Of a stretch of 64,000 nt of DNA, positions 29,504 to 38,721 are shown piece by piece. The translations under genes were made by a program, and so were the position numbers. How positions within the stretch are numbered: position 1 is the first letter of the stretch; each line of letters begins with the position of its first letter. The DNA is from Paenibacillus glycanilyticus (lineage in GTDB: Bacteria; Bacillota; Bacilli; Paenibacillales; Paenibacillaceae). The stretch spans positions 162,696 to 226,695 of the forward strand of contig NZ_JAMBNP010000011.1 in the NCBI RefSeq assembly GCF_023715145.1, written 5' to 3'. Under the pieces are notes generated by a model. It searched no databases. It was given only the letters and a program-made list of their open reading frames with translations, and was not told the origin of the DNA.

Positions 29504-29585
29504 ATTCGCGAGCAGGAAAAACGGGCTGTATTGAGAAAAGAAGGGGATGGATATTTATTTCCCGTATGCCCTAAAGGAGACATGG

Positions 29586-29891
29586 ATGAAGAAAAACATA
29601 GTCGCGCTTGGAGCAATCATCTCTGCCGCGGTTCCGGTGCTCCATTGGCTGTTTCTTGAATGGTGGAGCATAGCAGATAGCAACGAAGGAAACGACCAGG
29701 AGGCTGCTGTTTTTGGATTTGCTCTGGATGACGGAGAGGGCTCCGGAGAAGCGACATTATTCTGGTATGATTTTGGACTTGTTGCTTTTTTGTTTGAGTT
29801 TGTCATTTGTTTTCTGTGTTTTACAGGTATCAGCATAATCATCAGTAAGTATAGAGGCAGAAAGAAGACAAACGGTGAGACTTCTCTTTAG
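29586..29891 (+). CDS. Small membrane protein of unknown function
   Basis: The product has 101 residues. The ATG at 29586 (MKKNIVALG) is preferred because AAAGGAGA lies seven bases upstream. Two membrane segments flank an acidic loop (DSNEGNDQE, DDGEGSGEA), and the tail is basic. No family was recognised. Confidence 0.7.
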   Translation: MKKNIVALGAIISAAVPVLHWLFLEWWSIADSNEGNDQEAAVFGFALDDGEGSGEATLFWYDFGLVAFLFEFVICFLCFTGISIIISKYRGRKKTNGETSL

Positions 29892-29924
29892 ATCTGTTAC
29901 AATAACGACTAAAGAGGTGAGACC

Positions 29925-30371
29925 ATGCTGGATTCGATCGATAATCATATTCTACTGAAGCTGTCTCAGAACAGCCGGATTTCATATACCGATTTAGCTA
30001 AGGAAGTGGGCTTGTCGGGGGTTGCGGTGAAGGAGCGGATCGACAGGCTCGTGAATCAAGGCATTATTGAGCAGTTCTCCATCGTGATTAATGCCGAGAA
30101 GCTGGGGAAGAAAATATCCGCCTATCTGGAGCTTGAGGTGGAGCCCGCGCATTTGGATGAAATTCTGGAGTCGCTTAAGGCGAATGAACGCGTCGTTGTT
30201 CTCTATGAAATGACAGGGCCATGTCTGCTTCACGTCCATTACCTGGTGGAGGATATGGATGAGGTGGACCGGTTCATGCACGAATCGATCTATTCGCTGA
30301 AAGGGATCCTGCGCGTCGAGAACCAGATTCTGCTGAAACGGCATAAGAATCAGGATGGCTTGAATATTTAA
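29925..30371 (+). CDS. Lrp/AsnC-family transcriptional regulator
   Basis: The product has 148 residues behind AGAGGTGAG. It has an N-terminal helix-turn-helix (ISYTDLAKEVGLSGVAVKER) and a C-terminal ligand-binding domain (AYLELEVEPAHLDEILESLK). Such proteins sense amino acids or similar ligands. The neighbouring acetamidase-like gene is convergent, so its target is not clear. Confidence 0.9.
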   Translation: MLDSIDNHILLKLSQNSRISYTDLAKEVGLSGVAVKERIDRLVNQGIIEQFSIVINAEKLGKKISAYLELEVEPAHLDEILESLKANERVVVLYEMTGPCLLHVHYLVEDMDEVDRFMHESIYSLKGILRVENQILLKRHKNQDGLNI

Positions 30372-30373
30372 AG

Positions 30374-30410
30374 GAACCGCCGGGGCTTGAAATCCGGCGG
30401 TTCTTTTTTT
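30374..30410 (+). terminator. Terminator between Lrp regulator and amidase gene
   Basis: GAACCGCCGG pairs with CCGGCGGTTC, followed by T7. Confidence 0.9.
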
Positions 30411-30435
30411 AGAAAATAAGCAATGAGTGCCGATA

Positions 30436-31980
30436 TTATTTATTGGTCTTCGATAATACGGATTTGTAGAAGCTTGCAAAGTAGTCGCTTACTACGGCTT
30501 TTTCATTCGCCAGCTGAACAGGAGCGATGAGCTTGATGTTTTCTCCGTTGTACGATGCGGTTGTTTCTCCGAGCTTGATCTCCAGCTTGTTGCCGTTATA
30601 GCTGATGATGACCGATTGCTTGGCGTTATTCCAGCCAACCTTGCCGCCAAAGCTTTCAAAGCTGCTTCGCAGTCCTACCGTCTTTTGCTCCGACTCGCCA
30701 AACTGTTCCTTGCCGATGACGGCATGAACGCCCCAGTTGCCGTCGACAACCTGCGTAATGCCAAAGTCCGTGGAGACCGACATGAGGGAGTAGGCTTCGT
30801 CTTCGGTCAAATTCATGCCTTTCATCAGGAAATCCTTCGTTTTATGCGCGGCGTCCTTCATCGCTTTATCAATAGAAGAGTTGTTGTAGATGTCCTTCTG
30901 CGCATTGTCTCCAAGCTCTGCCAGGTGGTTGGCGTAGCTGAAGCCGTGCACGACCCACTCATTCTCATTCTCGAGCAGCGGGTAATTGAGATCGCTCAGC
31001 TTTTTGTCCAAGTCCGCCTTCTTATGAAGAATAACTTGAATATCCCCAGTGACCGATGTCTCGATCGCCGTTCCGTTAATCTCCGAATCGCCTTGGCCGG
31101 CATGCGGATCACCCACGGAAAGCAGAGCGCCCGGCACGGACACCGGGTAGTACATGCTTGCGCCTTCGGTAACGCGCCAATCGTCGACATTGCCGCCGAA
31201 GTAGGATGGAGGGACGGAGTCCACGATATCCGCTTCCTTCGGAGCGACGCCCATTGTGCCAAAATGCAGCCTTACCGGAACCTTCACGCCTTTAAGCACA
31301 TTGAAATTCTCTTCAACCGTATCATGGTCCACGATGACGCCCGGATAATCGATGGTCGGATGGACTTTGCCGTCCGGATCGGTTTGCGGTGTCCACTTGA
31401 AGCTGTATAAGGCCGTAGCATAATCCGTTACGCCGTCCGACTCCATCTCGTAGATGGTGACGACTTCCCGTTTCTTTGGTTCCTCTACCATGTCACCATA
31501 CAAGTAACCCCAATTGGCGGCTGCGTTGACGCCATAGGTTTTGCCCGCATATTTCTCATTGCCGTTAGGCCGAAGCTTCATGTCCAGAATCTTGACCTCC
31601 AGCACGTCACCCGGCTCGGCTCCTTCGACAGCGATAGGTCCGGTCATAATATGTACGCCGGGTCCGCGCAAATCCTCGTTCTTCTCTACGCTGTCCCAGT
31701 GGAAAATATCCTCTACGCCGGCATCGCCTTCAATCATTCTCTCGTAATCATCGCCGGAATGATGGGTGATGGCTTCGACCGTTACGATGTCCCCGGAGTT
31801 GACCGTAAGCACCGGATCTCCCTTGCCGATATTCCCCCAACGGACATTGTCCGCATTAGCGGCGAGATAATGGGTTTTTGGCAGTGATTCCGTGTTAGCA
31901 TTCGCAACATAGAGTGGCGATCCAAGCACCGTAAATGCGGATAAAGCTAGGCCAACCTTCCATGACATACGTTTCCCCAT
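30436..31980 (-). CDS. Secreted acetamidase/formamidase-family protein with copper-amine-oxidase-N-like tail
   Basis: The product has 514 residues, with GGGAGA before the ATG. A signal peptide covers about residues 1-30 (YVANANTES). The FmdA/AmdA amidase fold follows (WGNIGKGDPVLTVNSGD, GPIAVEGAEPGDVLEVKILD, VSVPGALLSVGDPHAGQGDSE). The last 90 residues resemble the stalk-like domain found at the N-terminus of copper amine oxidases (VGWNNAKQSVIISYNGNKLE), which often marks cell-wall or extracellular proteins in Paenibacillus. Classical acetamidases act in the cytoplasm, so a secreted form with this tail is unusual. The substrate is unknown. Confidence 0.85.
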   Translation of the reverse strand: MGKRMSWKVGLALSAFTVLGSPLYVANANTESLPKTHYLAANADNVRWGNIGKGDPVLTVNSGDIVTVEAITHHSGDDYERMIEGDAGVEDIFHWDSVEKNEDLRGPGVHIMTGPIAVEGAEPGDVLEVKILDMKLRPNGNEKYAGKTYGVNAAANWGYLYGDMVEEPKKREVVTIYEMESDGVTDYATALYSFKWTPQTDPDGKVHPTIDYPGVIVDHDTVEENFNVLKGVKVPVRLHFGTMGVAPKEADIVDSVPPSYFGGNVDDWRVTEGASMYYPVSVPGALLSVGDPHAGQGDSEINGTAIETSVTGDIQVILHKKADLDKKLSDLNYPLLENENEWVVHGFSYANHLAELGDNAQKDIYNNSSIDKAMKDAAHKTKDFLMKGMNLTEDEAYSLMSVSTDFGITQVVDGNWGVHAVIGKEQFGESEQKTVGLRSSFESFGGKVGWNNAKQSVIISYNGNKLEIKLGETTASYNGENIKLIAPVQLANEKAVVSDYFASFYKSVLSKTNK

Positions 31981-32290
31981 ACTGAAATCTCCCTCTCTCT
32001 TGTTTGTGTGTGAGTTTTCCTAACATGTTAGTGAGACCGAGTATAGCAGAAGAATATGGAATTAACAATATAAAGTTTTCAATACTTTTTTGTTTGATAT
32101 TTAAAGTTTAGATCGCTTAATTGTTTGGAAAGTTAGTTTTCTGTAGTGTGTTGCATGACGGACACGTTGCGGGAGGTCTGCGAAAAAAAAGCACGATAGG
32201 TCAATTCCTAGCATAATAAGGGCTTATCAAACGGCCGCTCTTACCGGATAATTGAAGCTGGAGAGCATTTCTTTTTAGGAGGAAGACAAC
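31981..32290. other. AT-rich divergent intergenic region
   Basis: 310 bases between the amidase and GH43-type genes. It probably carries both promoters; no gene or clear operator was seen. Confidence 0.5.
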
Positions 32291-33217
32291 ATGTCATTGG
32301 ATTATAAAGCTTATCTTTTTGTGCATTTTACCGGTGAGCATGAGGATGGAGAGCAGGTCTATTTCTCTGTCAGCCGGGATGGACTGCACTGGAATGATCT
32401 GAATGAGGGTAAGCCCGTCTTGCAATCCGGGATTGGGGAAAAGGGAGTGCGCGACCCATTTGTCATCCGTTCTCCGCTTGATAACAAGTTTTATATCATT
32501 GCGACCGATTTGCGGATTGCGAGCGACAAGGGCTGGGATGCTGCGCAGCACCGCGGCAGCCGCTCCATAATCGTTTGGGAATCTTTTGATCTCGTGCATT
32601 GGTCGAAGGAGAGAAGCGCGGAGATTGCTCTTCCGTATGCGGGCTGCGTCTGGGCGCCGGAGAGCATCTTTGACGAGGAAGCCGGGGAGCATCTGATGTT
32701 CTGGGCCTCTATGGTGAAAGAGGGAGACAACGAACCTAAGCAGATTATATATAGCTCGAGGACGAAGGATTTTACGGCCTTCACGAAGCCCGAGAAATAC
32801 ATCGAGCGGGGCAATCATGTGATCGATACGACGATTATCCGCGAAGGGGATGCGTATTACCGTTATTCGAAGGATGAAACAACAAAATGCATTACGGTTG
32901 AGAGCAGCGGCTCGCTGTCTCCGTCGACATTCTCGGAGCTGCATTCTCCTGTATTGGACAACCTGTTTGGGGTAGAAGGGCCCGAAGTATTCAAATTCAA
33001 CGACCGCAACGAGTGGTGTCTGATGGTTGATCAATACGCAACGGGCAAAGGGTATCTGCCGCTTATTACCGAGGATTTGTCGAGCGGACAGTTCCGTATT
33101 CTGAATCCGGAAGAGTATAACCTTGGCGCAACGAAGAAGAGACATGGCTCCTTCCTGAATCTGACCGAAACGGAATATAACGCGTTAACCGAGGCTTGGG
33201 GCACAACGGGCAGATAA
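32291..33217 (+). CDS. GH43-type beta-propeller glycoside hydrolase
   Basis: The product has 308 residues, with TAGGAGG upstream. It shows the five-bladed propeller pattern of clan GH-F: EKGVRDPFVIRSP, CVWAPESIFDE, VIDTTIIREGDAYYRY and GVEGPEVFKFN, where the EGPE Glu is the likely general acid. The usual N-terminal catalytic Asp is not obvious, so activity should not be assumed. No signal peptide, so it would act on imported arabino- or xylo-oligosaccharide. Single gene with its own terminator. Confidence 0.8.
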   Translation: MSLDYKAYLFVHFTGEHEDGEQVYFSVSRDGLHWNDLNEGKPVLQSGIGEKGVRDPFVIRSPLDNKFYIIATDLRIASDKGWDAAQHRGSRSIIVWESFDLVHWSKERSAEIALPYAGCVWAPESIFDEEAGEHLMFWASMVKEGDNEPKQIIYSSRTKDFTAFTKPEKYIERGNHVIDTTIIREGDAYYRYSKDETTKCITVESSGSLSPSTFSELHSPVLDNLFGVEGPEVFKFNDRNEWCLMVDQYATGKGYLPLITEDLSSGQFRILNPEEYNLGATKKRHGSFLNLTETEYNALTEAWGTTGR

Positions 33218-33220
33218 GAC

Positions 33221-33260
33221 AAAAGCTTGGCATGGAGTCATCCATGCCAAGCTTTTTTTT
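33221..33260. terminator. Bidirectional terminator
   Basis: AAAAGCTTGGCATGGA pairs with TCCATGCCAAGCTTTT between convergent genes. Confidence 0.92.
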
Positions 33261-33270
33261 CGTCCAGCCT

Positions 33271-34029
33271 TTAGCCGGCCGCAACGATTACCTTAATCTC
33301 GTATTCGGTGCATATTTTGCGGAATGGAGCGGGAGGCTCGGCATCGGTGATCAGAATATCAATGTCGTCAAACGGGCATACGCGGTGGAACAGCGTTTTC
33401 TCAAACTTGGCGGAGTCGGCCAGCAGAATGACCTGATTCGCCCGTTTGATCATTTCCCGTTTCAGGTATGCTTCTTCTACCGTAGGGGTAAATAACCCTT
33501 CGGCCGAAATGCCGCATGTACCCAGAAAGAGCTTGTCTACGCGGATGTCGCTTAGCATCTCAATCGTGCGCGGGCCATAGGCGTACCGATGCCAGGCATG
33601 AAGCATGCCGCCAAGCAAATGCGTGGTTGTCTGCGGCTTGTCGCAGAGGATCGCGGCAATATCGATCGAATTGGTCACCACAACGTTGCCCGTGGTGGAC
33701 ATGAACTCGGCGATGAATTGCGTCGTTGTGCCCGTATCCAGCATCATGTAATCGCCGTTCTGGATAAGTCCTGCGGCAGTCAGGGCGATGGAACGCTTGC
33801 TCCCGGCATCGGCGAGCCGCTCCTTGTAGCTGTTAATATGCTTGGTCATCGTAGGCAGTATGGCGCCGCCGCGCACGCGGACGATTAAGCCGTCGGCTTC
33901 CATCCTGACCAGATCGCGTCTTGCTGTATCATAAGAGACCTCGTACTTCGTACAAATGTCTTCCATGCTTATATTCTGATTCCGTTTCAAATAATCGACG
34001 ATCGATTGGATCCGTTCCTCTTGCGTCAT
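33271..34029 (-). CDS. DeoR-family transcriptional regulator
   Basis: The product has 252 residues. A DeoR helix-turn-helix (NISMEDICTKYEVSYDTARR, then the hallmark RDLVRMEADG) is followed by the sugar-phosphate-sensing domain (DSAKFEKTLFHRV). Members usually repress sugar catabolic genes and are released by a phosphorylated sugar. It is divergent from a Gfo/Idh/MocA dehydrogenase gene, a likely target. Confidence 0.9.
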   Translation of the reverse strand: MTQEERIQSIVDYLKRNQNISMEDICTKYEVSYDTARRDLVRMEADGLIVRVRGGAILPTMTKHINSYKERLADAGSKRSIALTAAGLIQNGDYMMLDTGTTTQFIAEFMSTTGNVVVTNSIDIAAILCDKPQTTTHLLGGMLHAWHRYAYGPRTIEMLSDIRVDKLFLGTCGISAEGLFTPTVEEAYLKREMIKRANQVILLADSAKFEKTLFHRVCPFDDIDILITDAEPPAPFRKICTEYEIKVIVAAG

Positions 34030-34040
34030 CTTATGCCCAC

Positions 34041-34115
34041 CTTATAAGCGCATTCTTATCCCATTATAAGCATCAGGGGAATGGGGATACAAGAAAAACA
34101 TGACCTGTTATAAGT
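34041..34115. promoter_or_regulatory. Repeated TTATAAG boxes (candidate DeoR operator)
   Basis: CTTATAAG at 34041-34048, ATTATAAGC at 34062-34070 and GTTATAAGT at 34108-34116 lie between the divergent DeoR and dehydrogenase genes. Spacing of the first two is about two helix turns. Assignment to DeoR is inference from position. Confidence 0.4.
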
Positions 34116-34218
34116 TTTATGCTTGTTAACTTAAGTTTAATAATTACAAATGATTGTAACTATGCATGCCATCGCTTATACTGATTAAAGAATTGGCGGA
34201 GAAGGAGTGCTCGAAACA

Positions 34219-35262
34219 ATGAATAAAGTAAACGTGGGTTTAGTCGGATTCGGATTATCGGGACAAGTTTTTCATGCTCCAATCGTTCAGTCCATAGATG
34301 GAATGGAAATCGTGAAGGTAGTATCAAGCAACCCTGGGAAAGTGGGGCAATACTTGCCGGACGCCGCTGTTGTAGACAAGCTGGACGATTTGCTTTCCGA
34401 CGAAAGCATCGAGCTTGTCATCATTACGTCGCCTAATCAGACGCATTATCCCTATGCCAAGCAGGCCTTGCTGGCCGGCAAGCATGTTGTAGTCGAGAAA
34501 CCTTTTGTCATCTCTTCGGAAGAGGCGGAGGATCTGATTGCGACAGCCGAGCGGCAGAACAGAAAGCTCAGCGTGTATCAGAACCGGAGATGGGATAATG
34601 ATTTTCTTACCGTAAAGGGCCTTATTCAATCCGGCAAACTCGGGGATATCGCCTCCTACGAAACGCATTATGACCGTTACCGGCCGCAGGTATCGGACAG
34701 ATGGAGAGAACAGGCGGGTCCCGGCTCCGGCATGCTGTACGATCTGGGATCGCATTTGATCGATCAGGCCTTGCATTTGTTCGGGAAGCCGTCCAGCGTA
34801 TACGCGGATCTTCTCCAGCAAAGAGCGGGCTCCGAGGTCGTTGATTATTTCCATCTGATCTTGACGTACGAGAACATGCGGGTCATTCTGCACAGCGGAT
34901 CGCTTGTCCTGCAGCATGGTCCAAGGTTCCAGGTGCACGGCAGTCTGGGCAGCTTTGTCAAGTACGGTCTCGATTCGCAAGAAGAAACGTTGAGACAAGG
35001 CGGCTTGCCGGGACAATCCGATTGGGGCAAAGACCGCGAAGAATGGCACGGCGAGCTTACCCTAATGGATGACGGCCAAGCGGTTGCTAGCAAGGTGGCA
35101 ACCGAGCAAGGCAGCTACGAACGCTTCTATGAAGGCATGCATCAAGCGATAACGGAAGATAAGCCTGTACCGGTGGATGCGGCCGATGCCAGAAATACGA
35201 TTAGAGTAATTGAGCTTGCGATGCTAAGCAGCGCGGAGAAACGAGCGTTACCCTTCGCGTAA
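34219..35262 (+). CDS. Gfo/Idh/MocA-family oxidoreductase
   Basis: The product has 347 residues if it starts at the ATG at 34219 (MNKVNVGLVGFGLSG); a GTG at 34207 overlaps the GAAGGAG site. Rossmann motif GFGLSGQVFHAP, conserved EKPFVISSEEA, and the C-terminal domain GSGMLYDLGSHLIDQA. It resembles YvaA/IolW-type scyllo-inositol dehydrogenases, but the substrate is not proven. Divergent from the DeoR regulator. Confidence 0.88.
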   Translation: MNKVNVGLVGFGLSGQVFHAPIVQSIDGMEIVKVVSSNPGKVGQYLPDAAVVDKLDDLLSDESIELVIITSPNQTHYPYAKQALLAGKHVVVEKPFVISSEEAEDLIATAERQNRKLSVYQNRRWDNDFLTVKGLIQSGKLGDIASYETHYDRYRPQVSDRWREQAGPGSGMLYDLGSHLIDQALHLFGKPSSVYADLLQQRAGSEVVDYFHLILTYENMRVILHSGSLVLQHGPRFQVHGSLGSFVKYGLDSQEETLRQGGLPGQSDWGKDREEWHGELTLMDDGQAVASKVATEQGSYERFYEGMHQAITEDKPVPVDAADARNTIRVIELAMLSSAEKRALPFA

Positions 35263-35283
35263 GCTGTAAGCATAATGCTTATG

Positions 35284-35325
35284 GACTGTTCCGAAAGCCT
35301 GCCGGCGCGGACAGTCTTTTTTTTT
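35284..35325 (+). terminator. Rho-independent terminator
   Basis: GACTGTTCCG pairs with CGCGGACAGTC, followed by a long T run. Confidence 0.85.
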
Positions 35326-35373
35326 ATTCTAACGAACAGAACGCAGTTGCCTTTAACGGGTTTATCGCTTAAG

Positions 35374-35395
35374 ATACTGAATAAATGTTCAGTAT
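35374..35395. promoter_or_regulatory. Palindromic operator of the TetR regulator (site 1)
   Basis: Perfect 8 bp arms ATACTGAA/TTCAGTAT separated by 6 bases, 31 bases before the TetR start. A second related site (36045-36066, 17 of 22 positions identical) lies before the efflux gene. Two matching palindromes at both promoters indicate an operator. Confidence 0.75.
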
Positions 35396-35426
35396 GGTGA
35401 CCGGAGCTTAAGCGGGGTGAGACGAA

Positions 35427-36026
35427 GTGAATAAAAAAAAGCAGCAAACCGAGCAGACAAAGAGAAAAATAGCAGACGCCGCGCGGGCTTTATTCGTGCA
35501 GAAGGGCTATAAAGGGACATCGATCGAAGATATCGTGAAAGCAACAGGCTGCAGTGCCGGCAACATCTATTATCACTTCAAGAGCAAGGAAGGGCTGTTC
35601 CTGCATCTGATCGAGGACTGGAATACGGAGTGGGAAGAGACCTGGCTGGCGAAGGAGCCTCAATATACGACCACGGTCGATAAGCTGTACGGCATGGCGG
35701 AGCATCTTGCGCATGATCAGCTTAATCACCCGCTTACGAAGGCCGTTGACGAGTTTTTCTACAATGCGGAGAAAAATCCGGAAGTGGAAGAGCGCATTAA
35801 TGAGATGGTAAAGGGTTATATTGACTTTAACCGGAATTTGCTGCAGCGGGGCATCGACAACGGCGAATTCGAATCCGCGAATGTGACCGGACTCGCCATT
35901 ATTCTGGACAGTCTGATGTATGGCCTTAATCAGCATACGCGAAGAATGGAACGGGATGAAGCTCTGGCGGCTTACCGGCTGGCTATGGACGTGTTCCTGC
36001 ATGGCATTGCCAAACCGGCCCGCTAG
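35427..36026 (+). CDS. TetR-family transcriptional regulator
   Basis: The product has 199 residues, starting at a GTG behind GGGGTGAG. The N-terminal helix-turn-helix is typical (ARALFVQKGYKGTSIEDIVK, then GNIYYHFKSKEGLF). The C-terminal part forms the ligand and dimer domain. It probably represses itself and the downstream MFS transporter through the ATACTGAA/TTCAGTAT palindromes. Confidence 0.92.
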   Translation: MNKKKQQTEQTKRKIADAARALFVQKGYKGTSIEDIVKATGCSAGNIYYHFKSKEGLFLHLIEDWNTEWEETWLAKEPQYTTTVDKLYGMAEHLAHDQLNHPLTKAVDEFFYNAEKNPEVEERINEMVKGYIDFNRNLLQRGIDNGEFESANVTGLAIILDSLMYGLNQHTRRMERDEALAAYRLAMDVFLHGIAKPAR

Positions 36027-36044
36027 GCCTTTTTTTCTGCAATA

Positions 36045-36066
36045 ATCTAGAATGAATATTCAGTAT
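36045..36066. promoter_or_regulatory. Palindrome-like operator of the TetR regulator (site 2)
   Basis: The right arm ATTCAGTAT equals that of site 1 and the left arm is degenerate. It lies 32 bases before the MFS gene, in its promoter region. Confidence 0.65.
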
Positions 36067-36097
36067 TATCACAGCATGGGAATCGGGGGAATAAGGA

Positions 36098-37303
36098 ATG
36101 ACTTTATTGCTTAAGAATCGGGGAGCTCTGCTCATCCTGATGTTTAATTTATTGCTAGTGTTCACGGGGATCGGGCTTGTTATCCCGATTATGCCAAAGT
36201 TCATGGAGACGCTCGGCATTACCGGAGGGGTTGTTGGCCTGCTTGTTGCGGCCTTCTCGCTGACGCAGCTTCTGTTCTCGCCGCTTGCCGGCCGGTTATC
36301 CGATAAGTTCGGCAGGAAAAGGATGATCGTCATCGGCATGATCGTGTTTGCCGGATCCGAGGCGCTGTTTGGGGTCGCGGAATCTTCCGTCTTATTATTT
36401 GTATCCAGGCTGCTTGGCGGCATTAGCGCCGCCATGATTATGCCGGCCGTTATGGCGTATGCGGCAGACATTACAACCAAGGAAGAACGGGCTGCGGGCA
36501 TGGGGTTTATTAACGCGGCCATTACCACCGGCTTTATTATTGGTCCCGGCATTGGCGGATATATCGCCGAGTTCGGGATCCGGGTGCCCTTCTATGCGGC
36601 TGGCGTAGCGGGATTGATTGCCGCTCTTATCAATTTGTTTGTGCTTCCCGAATCGAAGCCGGCGCAGGAGGAAGAAGCAGCTGCAGCTCCGGCGGCAGCC
36701 AAAGAGAGAAGCGGGCTTCTTACGCAGCTGCGGTATGCGTACCGTGAGCCCTACTTCCTAAGCTTGATCATCGTGTTTGTCATGTCCTTCGGGCTGGCGA
36801 ATTTCGAAACGGTATTCGGATTGTTCGTCGATCACAAGTTTGGCTATGAGCCTAAGGATATCGCCTTTATTATCACGTTTGGCTCCATTGCCGGCGCCGT
36901 CGTTCAGCTCACCATCTTCAGCTGGATCCTCAGGACCTTCGGAGAACGGAACGTGATCTCGGTCTGCCTTCTGTTCGCGGGTATATTTATTGTGCTTACC
37001 CTGTTTGTCCATCAATTCTGGATGGTGTTCGCCGTTACGTTTATTATCTTCCTCGCGATTGACATATTGCGTCCGGCGATCAGCACTCAGATGTCGATGG
37101 TGGCCAAGGACCAGCAGGGCTATGTGGCGGGCCTCAACTCGGCGTTCACCAGTCTTGGGAACATTGCAGGTCCAATTATCGCCGGATTTCTGTTCGATGT
37201 GGATATTAATTATCCGTATACGCTGGCCTTCCTCGTTCTGGTCGTATGCTTCGGTTTGACATTAAGCGATCGCAAACGCAGTCTGCAGGAAGCGCGATCC
37301 TAA
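36098..37303 (+). CDS. MFS drug-efflux transporter (TetA/NorA-like)
   Basis: The product has 401 residues with 12 predicted membrane segments. The loop 2-3 motif A is present as GRLSDKFGRKRMIV and the antiporter motif C as FIIGPGIGGYIAEFG. It exports hydrophobic drugs or related compounds by proton exchange. Paired with the TetR gene, whose operator lies before it. Confidence 0.9.
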   Translation: MTLLLKNRGALLILMFNLLLVFTGIGLVIPIMPKFMETLGITGGVVGLLVAAFSLTQLLFSPLAGRLSDKFGRKRMIVIGMIVFAGSEALFGVAESSVLLFVSRLLGGISAAMIMPAVMAYAADITTKEERAAGMGFINAAITTGFIIGPGIGGYIAEFGIRVPFYAAGVAGLIAALINLFVLPESKPAQEEEAAAAPAAAKERSGLLTQLRYAYREPYFLSLIIVFVMSFGLANFETVFGLFVDHKFGYEPKDIAFIITFGSIAGAVVQLTIFSWILRTFGERNVISVCLLFAGIFIVLTLFVHQFWMVFAVTFIIFLAIDILRPAISTQMSMVAKDQQGYVAGLNSAFTSLGNIAGPIIAGFLFDVDINYPYTLAFLVLVVCFGLTLSDRKRSLQEARS

Positions 37304-37431
37304 GCTCGTTGATATTCTTCCATAAAGCTGATGTCGTTTTTTTAAAACCGATGTCAGCTTTTTAAATTTAATGTCGTTATCAAAAAAAAAGAGGAACTTA
37401 TCTAAAAAAATGAGGCGCTTACCGCTCAAGA

Positions 37432-37468
37432 GACCGCATTTGCCTTTGACGGCAGTGCGGTTTTCTTT
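37432..37468 (+). terminator. Terminator after the MFS gene
   Basis: ACCGCA..TGCC pairs with GGCA..TGCGGT, followed by TTTTCTTTT. Another weak hairpin (AAAGCTGA/TCAGCTTT) lies at about 37325-37365. The rest of 37304-37573 holds no gene. Confidence 0.75.
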
Positions 37469-37573
37469 TGCCCTATCAGTCAAAAGTAATTAAGCAATCA
37501 TTGAAAAAGATGGGCCGCTTCGGCAGAATTAGAGCATCTGCTGTATGGCAGTGCAGTTTGGAAGGAGCAGCCC

Positions 37574-38557
37574 ATGAATCGAATTAGGAAGATTATTAAA
37601 AGCAAAGCGTTTATTTTGCTTGTTTTATTCGTAGTTTTGGTATTTTTGAATAATACCTCCTTGTTCAGCAAACCGTCAGGCAGCGGTCCGGCTTTACTTG
37701 CCCACCGCGGACTGGCGCAAACCTTTACGATGGAAAACATTCAGAACGATACTTGCACGGCGGAGCGAATCTATGAACCGGAGTACCCCTACCTGGAAAA
37801 TACGATAGACTCCATGGAGGCTGCTTTTGATGCCGGCGCTGATATCGTTGAATTTGACGTACATATCACGAAAGATGACCAATTTGCCGTCTTTCATGAC
37901 TGGACCCTGGACTGCCGAACCAACGCGAAAGGCGTCACCCGGGATTATACGATGGAGGAATTGAAGCAATTCGATATTGGCTACGGTTATACGGCTGACG
38001 GAGGCAAAAGTTATCCGTTCCGAGGTAAAGGCGTTGGCCTGATGCCTTCGTTAACAGAGGTATTAACTCATTTTCCGGATAAGTCGCTGCTTATCGATGT
38101 AAAGAGCAATGATCCCGAAGAAGGGAAACTCCTGGCTCGCTATTTGTCCGAGCTTCCGGAAGAACGCAGAAGCAAGCTGGCCGTCTATGGAGGCGACGAA
38201 CCGATCGCTGCTCTGAAAGAAGAGCTTCCGGATATGCGGGTGATGTCAAAGGCTACGATGAAGAAATGCTTAATTCCTTATCTGGCCGTTGGATGGACGG
38301 GATACATGCCCGCTGCGTGCAAAAACACGGAATTGCATATTCCCGAGAAGATTGCACCTTTCCTATGGGGATGGCCGGACAAGTTTATAGATCGGATGGA
38401 AAAAGCGGATACCCGGGTTGTTATAGTCGGAGGGGACGGCAGCGATTTTTCAAGCGGCTTTGATACATTGGAAGATCTGAAGCGCTTGCCAGACGGATAT
38501 TCGGGCGTCATCTGGACGAATCGGATAGACCGGATTGCTCCGGCTTACAATCGGTGA
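37574..38557 (+). CDS. Glycerophosphodiester phosphodiesterase family protein, membrane-anchored
   Basis: The product has 327 residues; GGAGCAG precedes the ATG. One N-terminal membrane segment (about 11-28) is followed by a GDPD TIM barrel with the catalytic HRG (LLAHRGLAQ), the metal-binding ENT and EFDVHITKD, and FHDWTL. It would release glycerol-3-phosphate from glycerophosphodiesters or teichoic acid outside the membrane. Confidence 0.88.
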   Translation: MNRIRKIIKSKAFILLVLFVVLVFLNNTSLFSKPSGSGPALLAHRGLAQTFTMENIQNDTCTAERIYEPEYPYLENTIDSMEAAFDAGADIVEFDVHITKDDQFAVFHDWTLDCRTNAKGVTRDYTMEELKQFDIGYGYTADGGKSYPFRGKGVGLMPSLTEVLTHFPDKSLLIDVKSNDPEEGKLLARYLSELPEERRSKLAVYGGDEPIAALKEELPDMRVMSKATMKKCLIPYLAVGWTGYMPAACKNTELHIPEKIAPFLWGWPDKFIDRMEKADTRVVIVGGDGSDFSSGFDTLEDLKRLPDGYSGVIWTNRIDRIAPAYNR

Positions 38558-38576
38558 TTAATCAAATTAAGATAGG

Positions 38577-38614
38577 AAGCTCTGTTCGCAAGTTGAACGG
38601 GGCTTTTTCTTTTG
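38577..38614 (+). terminator. Terminator after the GDPD gene
   Basis: The arms AAGCTCTGTTC/GAACGGGGCTT are followed by TTTCTTTT. Confidence 0.7.
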
Positions 38615-38721
38615 GAATAAATCCGATTAAAAGGGTTGGAGAAAGAGAACAACTTTAGCCCGGCTACATATGCTGAGGATAAGCAACACATTGTGGCAGC
38701 ACGAGAGGAGCATGCGTACAG

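Noticed and set aside
38600..38721. SAM or T-box riboswitch before the mcc operon
   Set aside because: The leader is short and shows no S-box or T-box core motifs; no clear CymR site was found either.
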